Shown: piece after piece, positions 25,254 through 33,775 of the stretch
Layout: each line of letters opens with the position of its first letter
Numbering within the stretch: the stretch's first letter is position 1
NCBI GenBank assembly: GCA_036826635.1
Contig: DAISVY010000003.1
Span: forward strand, 186,001-250,000
Direction of reading: 5' to 3'
DNA: 64,000 nt
Source: DAISVY01 sp036826635
GTDB taxonomy: Bacteria; Zixibacteria; MSB-5A5; GN15; FEB-12
The notes under the pieces: generated by a model
Told to the model about the DNA's origin: nothing
The model's database searches: none
Seen by the model: only the letters and a program-made list of their open reading frames with translations
Position numbers and translations under genes: made by a program

Positions 25254-26477
25254 ATGCGGAAGAAAGTCCTTGTTGCCGAGGCTGTTGATACCGTAAGGTC
25301 GGTTGCCGAAACGGTTCTGCGTCAGAACGGTTATGAAGTAATCGCAGTATCCGAACCGCGGCAGATAAAAGACGTGCTGGAATTTTCCCGGCCCGATCTC
25401 ATTATCATCAGCGCCGATATGAAAGCCGACGATCAGACCCCATACTACGAAGTAATCCGCGGGGACAGCCGGAGCAGCAATCTGCCCCTGCTTTTGTTCG
25501 AACCGAGCGACAAGAGCGATGTCGGTTTTCCTCAGGAAGTGGTCATTCCGAGGCCGTTCGATCCTAAAGAGTTCCTTTCCAAGGTTGCGGTTTTTCTCGG
25601 TCAGGTCGAAAATCATTCTTCCGGGGATCATCATCCCCTTGGTGTTCCCGAAGTTGACGACGAATTTCTGGACGCCGCCCTGGGGCTGGACCGGATTGAT
25701 GTCACCAATTCCGAGATTATGGATAAAACCTCGACCGGGTTGCGCGTAGATAGTCTGAAAGACGGCCCGCAGCATACAATCGGCATGGAAGGGCAGGTGG
25801 AGGATTCCGGGCCGGATTATTCCAAGGTAGAGTCACTGATGATTCGCGACGAGGTCGCCCCGATACAGCACCAGTCGTCCCAACCTTCACCATCAATCGA
25901 AGGCAGCGGCAAGCTGGAGATACTCAACGACCAGTATGGGCTTAGTGAGGCCGGGAAACTAAAAGCTGAGCCGGAAGATCAAGTTCATGATTACGACTGG
26001 TTCGTCAACACCATGCGAGACGAAGCTCAGGCCAAGTCGGCCGAGCCACCATCGCCACCCGCACAGTCCGATGTCGACAAACTGACCTTTACCGATCCGG
26101 CCGCTGTCGTGAACCCGGTAACACCGGGACCGGATGAGCAGGAGCCTCCTTCTGACACCAAAGGTCCGGCCAGGGCCTCCGGAGTGGAGAAATTTATCGA
26201 CGAGTTCAAGCGAGAGATCGAACAACTACGGGCCGGAGAACCGGACGATCTGATGGAGACCTCGTCGGAGACGAAACCGGGTGACGCCAAGGCGGAAATG
26301 GTCTGGGATGAGAAGCTCGAAGCCGTAACTTCCGAGCAGGTGGCCATTTTCACGCAAGAGTTTGCCCGTGAGCTCGGGGCCAGGGTGGCCGAGACGATTG
26401 TTGCAAAGATAGATTCAGAGAAGCTGCTTCGCATGGTCAAGAATGAGCTTGTCCAGCGTATCCAGAAAAAAAGATAA
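25254..26477 (+). CDS. Pseudo-receiver protein with long acidic linker and C-terminal helix
   Basis: 407 aa. Residues about 1-118 have the receiver (CheY) fold pattern, but key residues are changed: the acidic pair is Glu9-Ala10, the phospho-acceptor position aligns with Ser53 ('DLIIISADMK'), and the usual Lys-Pro becomes Arg-Pro ('VIPRPFDPKEF'). Phosphorylation is therefore doubtful. A Pro/Ser/Asp-rich region (about 120-350) follows, and an amphipathic C-terminal helix ('FARELGARVAETIVAKID'...'VQRIQKKR') that may be an interaction tail. It sits right behind the rhomboid gene. No specific function can be assigned. Confidence 0.8.
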   Translation: MRKKVLVAEAVDTVRSVAETVLRQNGYEVIAVSEPRQIKDVLEFSRPDLIIISADMKADDQTPYYEVIRGDSRSSNLPLLLFEPSDKSDVGFPQEVVIPRPFDPKEFLSKVAVFLGQVENHSSGDHHPLGVPEVDDEFLDAALGLDRIDVTNSEIMDKTSTGLRVDSLKDGPQHTIGMEGQVEDSGPDYSKVESLMIRDEVAPIQHQSSQPSPSIEGSGKLEILNDQYGLSEAGKLKAEPEDQVHDYDWFVNTMRDEAQAKSAEPPSPPAQSDVDKLTFTDPAAVVNPVTPGPDEQEPPSDTKGPARASGVEKFIDEFKREIEQLRAGEPDDLMETSSETKPGDAKAEMVWDEKLEAVTSEQVAIFTQEFARELGARVAETIVAKIDSEKLLRMVKNELVQRIQKKR

Positions 26478-26654
26478 TTCAGCGGATCCCTTGCGGATTC
26501 CTCTTTGTTCAAATTCACCGGATATGGTCGAGCGGTATGGTTCGGGATATCGCCGTAGGTACAACCCTCGGGAGGCGAGCGATTTGCCGTTTGCGTTTCC
26601 CCCGGCTTTGTGCGTATCATCTTATTTTGGTGCAGGCAAGGAGAGATAAATTTC

Positions 26655-28586
26655 ATGGTTGAATACTTCCGACCCGTTTTGCGGCGGGCAATGCTGATCG
26701 TGGCGTTGTCGGTGTTGGTGGCAGGTTTGGTGTTACCTGCCGTGGCGCAGGTGAATCCGTTCGGTGAGGTGAAAACGCCCGAAAAGGCACAGGATCCCAT
26801 TACCGGGTTTTCGGGAGTCATGTCGATATCTTCTGCCGAGCCCGGGAAAACGTATACCGCCGCCGCTGTGCTCAAGATACGTGCGGGCTGGCATATCAAT
26901 TCAGCATCGCCCTACCAGAGTTATCTGATTCCGGCCGAACTGTCATTTATCGATACGGACGGATTCCATGCCCACAGTATTCAGTATCCCGAAGGGCATG
27001 ACGTTCTTATGGATGATCAGACACTGTCCGTATATGATGGTCGTGTCATTATCCATTTTCAGGTGACCGTCGACGAGGATATGGAGCCGGGCGAGTATGT
27101 GCTTCCCATCAGTTTTACCGGGCAGCCGTGTAACGATCGGGAATGTCTGCCGCCGCGCACGGAAGAGGCCGATCTGAATGTTAAGGTCGGTCCCGAGGGT
27201 CACCCGATCTTTGCCGAGATGTTCACCCGGATCAAGACGTCGGAACCTGAACCGTCGGAGTCTGAACTGTCGGAAACCGAATCGACCGGGCAGGAATCGG
27301 AACTGTCTCGTTTGATCAGTGAGTACGGTTTCTGGGGATATTTTCTGGCTTTGGGGCTGGCTTTCGTGACCGGTTTGCTTCTGTCTTTTTCTCCCTGTAC
27401 TTACCCTATGATACCGATAACGGTTAGTATTTTCGCGGGTCAGGAGCGCAGTATCGGTCGGGGCTTCTTTCTTTCCCTTATTTATGTCGGGACCATGGCC
27501 GTAATGTATGGTATCATGGGCCTGATTGTCTCTCTGGTCGGGGGAGTGTTCGGTGCCTGGCTGGCCAGTCCAGCCGTGGTAATAGGCATCGCGGTTGTTT
27601 TTGTCATATTCGCTTTGTCGATGTTCGGGCTGTATGACCTCAACGTGCCACAGTCTCTCCGACAAAAACTCGGTACGACTAAAACCGGCGGGGGCGTGGT
27701 CGGCTCGATTATTCTTGGAATTATCGCCGCTCTGGTGGTGTCGCCCTGTGTGGGACCGTTCGTCGCCGGTATTCTGCTTTATGTGGCAACTCACGGTTCG
27801 CCGTTGATAGGTTTCCTGGTGCTCTTCGTGTTTGCCCTGGGGCTGGGGACATTATACGTGATTGTAGGTACTTTTTCGACGGCGGTGAATGCCCTGCCCG
27901 GTTCCGGTGAATGGATGGAAACGATCAAGAAATTCTTCGGTTTTGTCCTGCTGGTGATGGCGCTGTATTTCCTGCGCACGATTATCTCACCGACTTTGAT
28001 TGCCATACTTGCCGGTCTGCTTCTGATTTCTTTCGCCGTTTTCGGTGGCGCTCTGGACAGGCTCACGCCGGAGGCAAAGTTCTTCCTGCGTTTGAAGAAA
28101 CTGGTCGGTCTTCTGGCTCTCCTGATGGGGATATATCTGCTGATGGGTACGGTTATCATGCAGGGTGTTATCCTTCCGCCCGCGTCCCAATGGTTGCCCG
28201 TATCCGCCGGCGGGGAAGAGGCCGAGGCGGTATCTCTTATTCCATGGGAGACCGATCTGCAGGCGGGGCTGGATCGAGCCGGGGCCGAAGGGAAACCGGT
28301 GCTGATAGACACCTGGGCCACCTGGTGTGTGAATTGCAAGGTGCTGGATAAAAAGACATTCGGTCATGCCGGTGTGGCCGCGGAGGCGGCACGGTTCGTT
28401 CCGTTGAAGGTACAGTTGGAGTCGGCCCAAACTCCCGTCGCTCAGGACTTCATGCAGCGCTTCGGGTTAAAACATTATTCCCTGCCTACTACGTTACTTC
28501 TGGATTCATCGGGCAAGGTTGCTCGCATCCTTCAGGGGGTGGTCAATCCGGAAGACATGATCGCCGAACTGCGTCGTATTCATTAG
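26655..28586 (+). CDS. dsbD: Thiol:disulfide interchange protein DsbD
   Basis: Carries electrons from cytoplasmic thioredoxin across the inner membrane to periplasmic thiol proteins. 643 aa from the ATG at 26655 (AAGGAGAG at 26638-26645). Signal peptide to about residue 31; N-terminal beta domain with a Cys pair ('PCNDRECLPP', about 159-168); eight-helix membrane domain with the two redox cysteines in 'SFSPCTYPM' and 'VSPCVGPF'; C-terminal thioredoxin domain with 'TWCVNCK'. The full three-domain architecture is present. It may serve the disulfide-rich envelope proteins of this organism. Confidence 0.95.
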   Translation: MVEYFRPVLRRAMLIVALSVLVAGLVLPAVAQVNPFGEVKTPEKAQDPITGFSGVMSISSAEPGKTYTAAAVLKIRAGWHINSASPYQSYLIPAELSFIDTDGFHAHSIQYPEGHDVLMDDQTLSVYDGRVIIHFQVTVDEDMEPGEYVLPISFTGQPCNDRECLPPRTEEADLNVKVGPEGHPIFAEMFTRIKTSEPEPSESELSETESTGQESELSRLISEYGFWGYFLALGLAFVTGLLLSFSPCTYPMIPITVSIFAGQERSIGRGFFLSLIYVGTMAVMYGIMGLIVSLVGGVFGAWLASPAVVIGIAVVFVIFALSMFGLYDLNVPQSLRQKLGTTKTGGGVVGSIILGIIAALVVSPCVGPFVAGILLYVATHGSPLIGFLVLFVFALGLGTLYVIVGTFSTAVNALPGSGEWMETIKKFFGFVLLVMALYFLRTIISPTLIAILAGLLLISFAVFGGALDRLTPEAKFFLRLKKLVGLLALLMGIYLLMGTVIMQGVILPPASQWLPVSAGGEEAEAVSLIPWETDLQAGLDRAGAEGKPVLIDTWATWCVNCKVLDKKTFGHAGVAAEAARFVPLKVQLESAQTPVAQDFMQRFGLKHYSLPTTLLLDSSGKVARILQGVVNPEDMIAELRRIH

Positions 28587-28741
28587 CTTAATGCCGCGCG
28601 TCGGGATAACGCCGGGGGGCGCAATCACCGCTACACTATAGGTCGGTATGCGTAGACCGGCGGTATGTTTTCTTGTCGTAGATGGTGCCTGTTATTAATC
28701 ACTTACATTTGCCGGTGCCCATTTTTTGTTTGCTCTCCCGC

Positions 28742-28770
28742 TTGACGACCTGTGAGCGGACGTTTATATT
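28742..28770 (+). promoter_or_regulatory. Strong sigma-70-type promoter for the transferase-creatininase pair
   Basis: TTGACG (28742-28747), 17-base spacer, TATATT (28765-28770), 36 bases before the ATG at 28806. It is the third TATATT-type promoter in this window with a near-consensus -35. Confidence 0.65.
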
Positions 28771-28805
28771 CGTTCACAGTCAGGATAACTCACCGTTGGG
28801 ATGAT

Positions 28806-29555
28806 ATGACGGCTAAAAAGACAAAGAAATCGGCAATCGCCATTTGCATTCAGGAACCGGCGGAAGATGGTTCTAAAATGGATTTCGGAGCCATTGTCGG
28901 AGATGAAATCCGCTTCCTTCATCAGGCATTCATAACCGATACGATCTGTAATGCTTTGCAGGTTCCCTCGACAGACGTGCGTCTGTATTATATCGACTGT
29001 CCGGAAAGAAAACGACTGGTCGGTATTGTCACGGAGTATCTTACCAAGAAATTGGACGGTAAATTGGCCGACAATTTCAAGAGTGGTTTTTCCGTGCACG
29101 AACAACCACGAGATCGCTGGGGAATTCGAATCGAAGATGTCTTTGAAGACTGCTTCAAAGCCGGGTACAAAAACGTACTCGTTCCCGGGTCTCGAACACC
29201 CACCATTACGGCGCATATGTTCAAAACGGCCCTGCGCATGCTGGAGAAATCGGACGCTATCTTCGGTCCTACGCCGGAAGGTCGGTACTATATTATCGGT
29301 ATGTCGGGAGCCTATCACATCAAGCTCTCGGATTTCGACTGGAAATCTCCCTCTATATATTCTGAGGTAGCCAACGCTTTCACCGAGAAGGCGCTGAGTT
29401 GGTCCGAACTCGAAATATGGTATGCCGTTGAAAGCTCCGAGGAACTGGAACTCATGGCGCGGGATATCAATCAGTACCGTTTCGAGGGCGATGAAACAAC
29501 GGCCCGGGAAACGGAACTGGTCATGGAACGTCTTATCTCGAAGCTGGAGCCATAG
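28806..29555 (+). CDS. DUF2064/CofC-like nucleotidyltransferase-fold protein, active site divergent
   Basis: 249 aa. The middle matches the DUF2064 (TIGR04282-type glycosyltransferase-A fold) pattern: 'CFKAGYKNVLVPGSRTPTIT' aligns with the family's GxDxPxL region, and 'DAIFGPTPEGRYYIIGM' with 'VLGPaxDGGYYLiG'. The family's Asp in the SDSP motif is Arg here, and DGG has become EGR, so catalysis may be lost or altered. The stop codon abuts the GTG start of the creatininase gene, indicating one transcript. The start at 28806 was chosen over an in-frame upstream codon that lies inside the promoter. Confidence 0.65.
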   Translation: MTAKKTKKSAIAICIQEPAEDGSKMDFGAIVGDEIRFLHQAFITDTICNALQVPSTDVRLYYIDCPERKRLVGIVTEYLTKKLDGKLADNFKSGFSVHEQPRDRWGIRIEDVFEDCFKAGYKNVLVPGSRTPTITAHMFKTALRMLEKSDAIFGPTPEGRYYIIGMSGAYHIKLSDFDWKSPSIYSEVANAFTEKALSWSELEIWYAVESSEELELMARDINQYRFEGDETTARETELVMERLISKLEP

Positions 29556-30290
29556 GTGGAACGTCGACTGCAAAAATTGAACTGGATGACGGTGCGGGAT
29601 CTTGTACCCGGGAAAATCGATACCGTGTTGTTTCCCGTGGGCACGGTGGAGGCTCACGGTAGTGCCTGTCTGGGGACCGACAATTATATCCCCGAGACAA
29701 TCGCCGACGGTTTGGCCGAGCGGCTTAACGCCTTGGTCGCTCCAATCGTTAACTACGGAGTGACCCATTCTCTGTATCGTTATAACGGCTCAGCGACCGT
29801 TAAGGCAGAACATCTTAAGTTGTATGTTCGCGATATTCTCAATTCTTTCGTCGATATAGGTTTTCACAATGTGATTTTGCTCAATGGGCATGGTGGTAAC
29901 AACGCGTCTCTGAAGGCGGCGGCGCTGGAGTTTCACGCCGAGCGTAAAGCTAATATCGCCGTCATTCACTGGTGGGAGCTTTGCGGTGATATGACCGAAG
30001 AATTTTTCGGTCATACCGGCGGCCATGCCGGCACCGACGAAGTTGCCATGGTTCAGGCTATCGATCCATCACTGGCCGGCGAGAAGGACTACGATCCGGG
30101 ACTGGCCTATTATGTCCGTCGGGGGGCTGATGTCTACCCGGTGCCGGGCTCTATTTTGCTTTATCGGGAAAACGAGGGCTACCCGGAATTCGATTCGGGA
30201 AAAGCTACCCGCTTTCGTGAAAAGGTCATCGACACGGTAGGTGAGTTCGCCGAGATGGTGCTTGCCCGCTGGCGTAAGTTCGGTCTGTGA
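29556..30290 (+). CDS. Creatininase-family metal-dependent amidohydrolase
   Basis: 244 aa, GTG start directly after the previous stop. Metal-ligand motifs are intact: 'VEAHGSACLGTDNYI' (Glu32, His34, Asp42), 'LLNGHGGNN' (His112) and 'GHAGTDEVAM' (Glu162). The family includes creatinine amidohydrolase, FAPy deformylase ArfB and the mycofactocin peptidase MftE; the substrate here is unknown. Pairing with a DUF2064-like protein may point to a small biosynthetic or salvage step, but that is speculative. Confidence 0.9.
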   Translation: MERRLQKLNWMTVRDLVPGKIDTVLFPVGTVEAHGSACLGTDNYIPETIADGLAERLNALVAPIVNYGVTHSLYRYNGSATVKAEHLKLYVRDILNSFVDIGFHNVILLNGHGGNNASLKAAALEFHAERKANIAVIHWWELCGDMTEEFFGHTGGHAGTDEVAMVQAIDPSLAGEKDYDPGLAYYVRRGADVYPVPGSILLYRENEGYPEFDSGKATRFREKVIDTVGEFAEMVLARWRKFGL

Positions 30291-30333
30291 TCTGTATCTC
30301 GACCCTTCCGGGTCTCAATCTTCTCCGAAGCTG

Positions 30334-31131
30334 TTAGAAGCTGTCAATGTACAGTATCCGTACGCCGCGGCTGAATGTATCCGATTCCCGGCGGTTGACT
30401 AAGAGATCTTTGCAAAGGAATTCCAACTCAAGATTCTCGGTGAAAAGCCATTTGATCGAAAGATTGAGATATCCCCGACCTTTACCGGCAATCTCCGGAT
30501 ATTCACCGCGATCATCGTTGAGGGCGATGTCGTATTCCATCAGGAAGGCCAGATTGTAGTTGAAGGTGGCGTCGAAACCGAGATACACGTTGATGTCGTT
30601 GTCACCGTCTCCATCGTCTTCCAGCGAGTAATTGACACCACCGTGCCAACTGGCGGTCCATTTGTAGAAATAGAAACTGCGACTCAATACCCCGTAGAAA
30701 CCGCGCGATTTGTACACGTAGCGGTCCCATTCGGTGCTGTGGGGGCCGAAACCCTGATCGGTAAAGCCGATGGCTACGGCCGGGAAATACTCCATCTCGT
30801 CGATCATGCGGAACTTAAGACTGAAACCGATGTGGTCGTTCCAGTCGGGATCGGTGTTCGAAACGATGCCGGTCCCGCCGTACGAAATGCCCAGCATGAA
30901 ACGATTGGACAGGCCTATATCGGTATAGCCCAGGGCGCCACCGTAGGGGAAAAGACGAACACCGATATTGAAGTAACCGCGCGGGAGCGTTCCGGCCGTA
31001 GGCATATCTACCAGAGTGCGCGGGGGTATGTCATATAACGTATGCTGGGGCTCGATCTGTTCCTGGGCGAAAGAACTGCTGCCTGTAAGAATCAGACCTG
31101 CCGCGAATATGAGCGCAATTGTTTTTCGCAT
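30334..31131 (-). CDS. Predicted outer-membrane beta-barrel protein
   Basis: 265 aa from the ATG at 31131 (AGGA seven bases upstream). Signal peptide 'MRKTIALIFAAGLILTGSSS' ending SFA|QEQ. The remainder alternates polar and hydrophobic/aromatic residues in strand-like stretches ('YFNIGVRLFPYGGALGYTD', 'RFMLGISYGG', 'INVYLGFDATFNYNL') and ends in Phe, as outer-membrane barrels do. No named family recognised. An alternative upstream ATG at 31149 would add six residues. Convergent with the creatininase gene. Confidence 0.75.
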   Translation of the reverse strand: MRKTIALIFAAGLILTGSSSFAQEQIEPQHTLYDIPPRTLVDMPTAGTLPRGYFNIGVRLFPYGGALGYTDIGLSNRFMLGISYGGTGIVSNTDPDWNDHIGFSLKFRMIDEMEYFPAVAIGFTDQGFGPHSTEWDRYVYKSRGFYGVLSRSFYFYKWTASWHGGVNYSLEDDGDGDNDINVYLGFDATFNYNLAFLMEYDIALNDDRGEYPEIAGKGRGYLNLSIKWLFTENLELEFLCKDLLVNRRESDTFSRGVRILYIDSF

Positions 31132-31230
31132 TGTCCTATCCCTGACCATGCCTGTCACAAATCCGTTTGTCGTTTTATGATTATACCGGCGTTGGCATCG
31201 GTGAGTCAAAATAAAAACCGGCCGGGTCGG

Positions 31231-32082
31231 TCAGTATCGGACTTTCCGAACAAAGCGCTCGCGGAATGCCCGGGTCAATTCTCCCGGTGGGATAAGATAT
31301 CTCTCGGTGCCCTGGGCGATTTCCGAAACACCCACCACCAGTTTCAGTGAGCTGGAGATGAAGATCTCGTCGGCTTTCAGGATTTCCGTCAGCGGGGCGG
31401 ATTTCTCTTCAATCGTGATGCCCATGTTCGCGGCTTCGGTGAGGAGCGTTTTGCGGGTAACCCCCTCCAGGCAACCGGCCGAGAGCGGGGGAGTGAACAC
31501 CCGACCTTGCCTGACCCAATAGATATTCGCGGAACTGACTTCAGCCACGTCGTTGTTCTGGTTGATCATCAGGGCGTCATCAAATCCGGCCTGCCGTGCC
31601 CTGAGAAGAGCCGCGGCGTGAATGGCGTACGAGATGGTTTTTATTTGTCTGAAAGCCGAGGCCTGGTCGACCTTCCATTCCGCCACTTGCAGTCGAAACG
31701 ACTCTTCCGGGATCGTGTGCGGTGAGGCCGACAGGATCACCTGGGGGGAGCCTTGCACACCAACCCACCGGGCCGATTCCCCGGGCGTGATGGTCAAGCG
31801 GAGTTTTTTTATCCGGTCGGGATGAGCCTGAAGAGTGGTGGTCATCCAGTCCGCTAAGGTGGAACGATTGACCGGTACGGTAAGTCCGATCACCGCCGCT
31901 CCCCCGAAAAGTCTGTCCAGGTGCTCATCAATGAAAATGACCCGGTCATCAATAGCCAGAAAGGTCTCAAACAGGCCTTCGGCATATAGCAACGCATTGT
32001 CAAATACCGATATTCTGGCCTGAGAATCCGGGACTATCAGACCATTGATACTGGTAACTGTTTTGAATCGGTCAGCTTTCAT
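31231..32082 (-). CDS. Class IV aminotransferase (aminodeoxychorismate lyase / branched-chain aminotransferase type)
   Basis: PLP-dependent fold-type IV enzyme, 283 aa. 'SVFDNALLYAEGLFETF' (N-terminal family signature), the PLP lysine in 'QIKTISYAIHAAALLRARQ', 'FDDALMINQNNDVAEVSSANIYW', and 'PPLSAGCLEGVTRKTLL' (phosphate-binding loop). Length and motifs fit PabC or IlvE-like enzymes, and D-amino acid aminotransferases are also possible. The frame extends to a TTG at 32118; the ATG at 32082 is chosen because the family N-terminus begins shortly after it. Separated from the barrel gene by 99 bases. Confidence 0.88.
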   Translation of the reverse strand: MKADRFKTVTSINGLIVPDSQARISVFDNALLYAEGLFETFLAIDDRVIFIDEHLDRLFGGAAVIGLTVPVNRSTLADWMTTTLQAHPDRIKKLRLTITPGESARWVGVQGSPQVILSASPHTIPEESFRLQVAEWKVDQASAFRQIKTISYAIHAAALLRARQAGFDDALMINQNNDVAEVSSANIYWVRQGRVFTPPLSAGCLEGVTRKTLLTEAANMGITIEEKSAPLTEILKADEIFISSSLKLVVGVSEIAQGTERYLIPPGELTRAFRERFVRKVRY

Positions 32083-32519
32083 GGTATGCCAAGCTATCCG
32101 GTTTGAAGGCGATGTCAAGCTTTCAGCAGCGAGGTATTGATGTTCCGGTGTCTATTTCTGACCCGGCCCGGTGTCGGCCGCCTCTCGGGTCGACTGTTTC
32201 TTCGTATCTTGTTGCCGGATAGGCGAGTATGCTAAATATCTAAATCTGTAGTTCTTTGCGTAACTATGCCGCGTCTGATGAGGGCCTGCTTATCGGGCCT
32301 TGGCATATTCGGTCTTTTGCCGTATCTTTAAGGGGAATGGTTCCTTTGCCACAAAGGGGCGTGTTCAGCGAAATTGGGCCGGGGTTGGCCGGGCTTTGGT
32401 CTTGTTTTGTATTGTCTTGTTGGACAAGGCCTTACAAAAAGTGTTGTGATTGTAATAATCGGGAACCAAAAGCTGCTTGCGGGGTATCATAGGTAGGAAT
32501 AATTCAGCCAGGATATTGC
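32083..32519. other. 437-base divergent gap upstream of the sigma-factor gene
   Basis: No convincing gene: a 78-codon open frame at 32256-32492 lacks a proper start. A CCTTTG/CAAAGG hairpin lies at 32343-32357. Near the right end is a possible ECF-type promoter (32462-32489) and an AGGA ribosome-binding site at 32510-32513. Confidence 0.5.
32462..32489 (+). promoter_or_regulatory. Possible ECF-type autoregulatory promoter
   Basis: GGAACC (32462-32467), 16-base spacer, GTATCA (32484-32489). ECF sigma factors commonly use a GGAAC-type -35 and often drive their own operon. The -10 is poorly defined, so this is tentative. Confidence 0.35.
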
Positions 32520-33122
32520 ATGGGTAAGCCAACCGACAAAGAGACAGATTTCATCCTGATGAGGGCTATCCAGAAGGGCGACATGGTGGCCTTTAACACC
32601 ATGGTTGATCGATATAAGGATCGGCTGATGAACGTGATTGGCCGTATGCTTTCTTCTCAGGAAGAAGCTGAAGACATAGTTCAGGAGACATTCGTCAGGG
32701 TATATCAGCACCGACAATCGTTTAATTTCCAGCACTGTTTTTCGACCTGGATATATACGATTGGTCTGAATCTGGCCCGCAATGAGCTACGGAAGCGCAA
32801 ACGGTTCAAATTTTACGATATTACGGAAATGCAGGGGAACGAGGCGGAGATTTCCGTCGATCCCAAACTGCCCAGTCGGCTCCCGGAGGTTCTTCACACC
32901 GCTGTCCAGGGTTTGCCGGAGAAGTATCGTACCGCCTTTCTCCTTCGGGACATTGAAGAGATGCCGTACGAGGAGGTGGCCAAAGTCCTTAGTGTGCCCC
33001 TCGGGACTGTTAAGTCTCGGGTGAACAGGGCCCGACTGATGCTTCGTGACAAGTTGAGACCGAGAATGGAGGAACAGAATGCGTTGTCGAAAGGTACGCT
33101 CCTTACTTGCAGCGTACTATAA
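32520..33122 (+). CDS. ECF-type RNA polymerase sigma factor
   Basis: 200 aa. Region 2 (about 18-95): 'AFNTMVDRYKDRLMNVI', 'EEAEDIVQETFVRVYQHR', 'FSTWIYTIGLNLARNELRKRKR'. Region 4 (about 122-176): 'GLPEKYRTAFLLRDIEEMPYEEVAKVLSVPLGTVKSRVNRAR' region with a clear helix-turn-helix. No region 3, so an extracytoplasmic-function sigma. The ATG has AGGA six bases upstream. The gene overlaps the anti-sigma gene by 44 bases, implying tight stoichiometry. The C-terminal residues after about 185 are encoded within that overlap. Confidence 0.95.
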   Translation: MGKPTDKETDFILMRAIQKGDMVAFNTMVDRYKDRLMNVIGRMLSSQEEAEDIVQETFVRVYQHRQSFNFQHCFSTWIYTIGLNLARNELRKRKRFKFYDITEMQGNEAEISVDPKLPSRLPEVLHTAVQGLPEKYRTAFLLRDIEEMPYEEVAKVLSVPLGTVKSRVNRARLMLRDKLRPRMEEQNALSKGTLLTCSVL

Positions 33123-33774
33123 CGGTGAACTGACCGGTCGCCGGCAGCTTCTGATACGCGAGCATCTCGCTTCCTGTAGTGAGTGTCGCCGAGAAGCCGC
33201 CGTGTATGCGTCAATCCGCGAGGCAGGCAAAGCCCTGCCGCAGATGAAGGTGTCGGAGGATTTCAACACCTTGCTTCTGAACCGGGTGGCCAATGAGCGG
33301 TTCAACGAAACCAGGACCAAGGCATATCTCCCCAGGCGGGCGCCGGTTTTGTCGTGGCGTCTGGTTGCTCCGGCCGTGACCACGGCCGTTCTGGCGGTTC
33401 TGGTGATGGTGAATCTGGTTACGCCGCCCCATCAGGATATGACGATGGCCGTGGCCGATGTGGCCCGGACGACCGATGATTCGTATCGGGTCGTGCAGCC
33501 GCAGGACAATCCCAATATGACCGTGAACCTGCGGAAAGACTGGTCGCTGCAGCAGCAATTGGCCAAGGCGGAACGAATCAGCCGGATTTACGATTTTCTG
33601 ACTGATCGCAGCGGCTTCAGTGATATGCATCTGACCAGCACACTCAGCCACTCGCAGACAGTGCCGCGCTCGGTGGCGCCGTACGGCCGGGGTTTCTTCA
33701 AGGTCCAGCCCGTGTACCGGGTCTATCAGGCTTCGGGTTCTTCCAGCACAGGGGAGGGCAACGGGATATATTAA
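33079..33774 (+). CDS. Zinc-binding transmembrane anti-sigma factor
   Basis: 231 aa. The N-terminal anti-sigma zinc motif is complete: Cys3, His29, Cys33, Cys36 ('REHLASCSECRRE', the HxxxCxxC form). One transmembrane helix (about 95-114, 'VAPAVTTAVLAVLVMVNLV') separates the cytoplasmic sigma-binding part from a periplasmic domain of about 115 residues rich in Ser, Thr and Gln. It should hold the ECF sigma factor at the membrane. It overlaps the sigma gene and lies one base before the HtrA-like gene, so the three form one unit. Confidence 0.92.
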   Translation: MRCRKVRSLLAAYYNGELTGRRQLLIREHLASCSECRREAAVYASIREAGKALPQMKVSEDFNTLLLNRVANERFNETRTKAYLPRRAPVLSWRLVAPAVTTAVLAVLVMVNLVTPPHQDMTMAVADVARTTDDSYRVVQPQDNPNMTVNLRKDWSLQQQLAKAERISRIYDFLTDRSGFSDMHLTSTLSHSQTVPRSVAPYGRGFFKVQPVYRVYQASGSSSTGEGNGIY

Positions 33775-33775
33775 A

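Noticed and set aside
32256..32492. 78-codon frame upstream of the sigma gene
   Set aside because: It has only a TTG start, no ribosome-binding site, and overlaps the candidate promoter.
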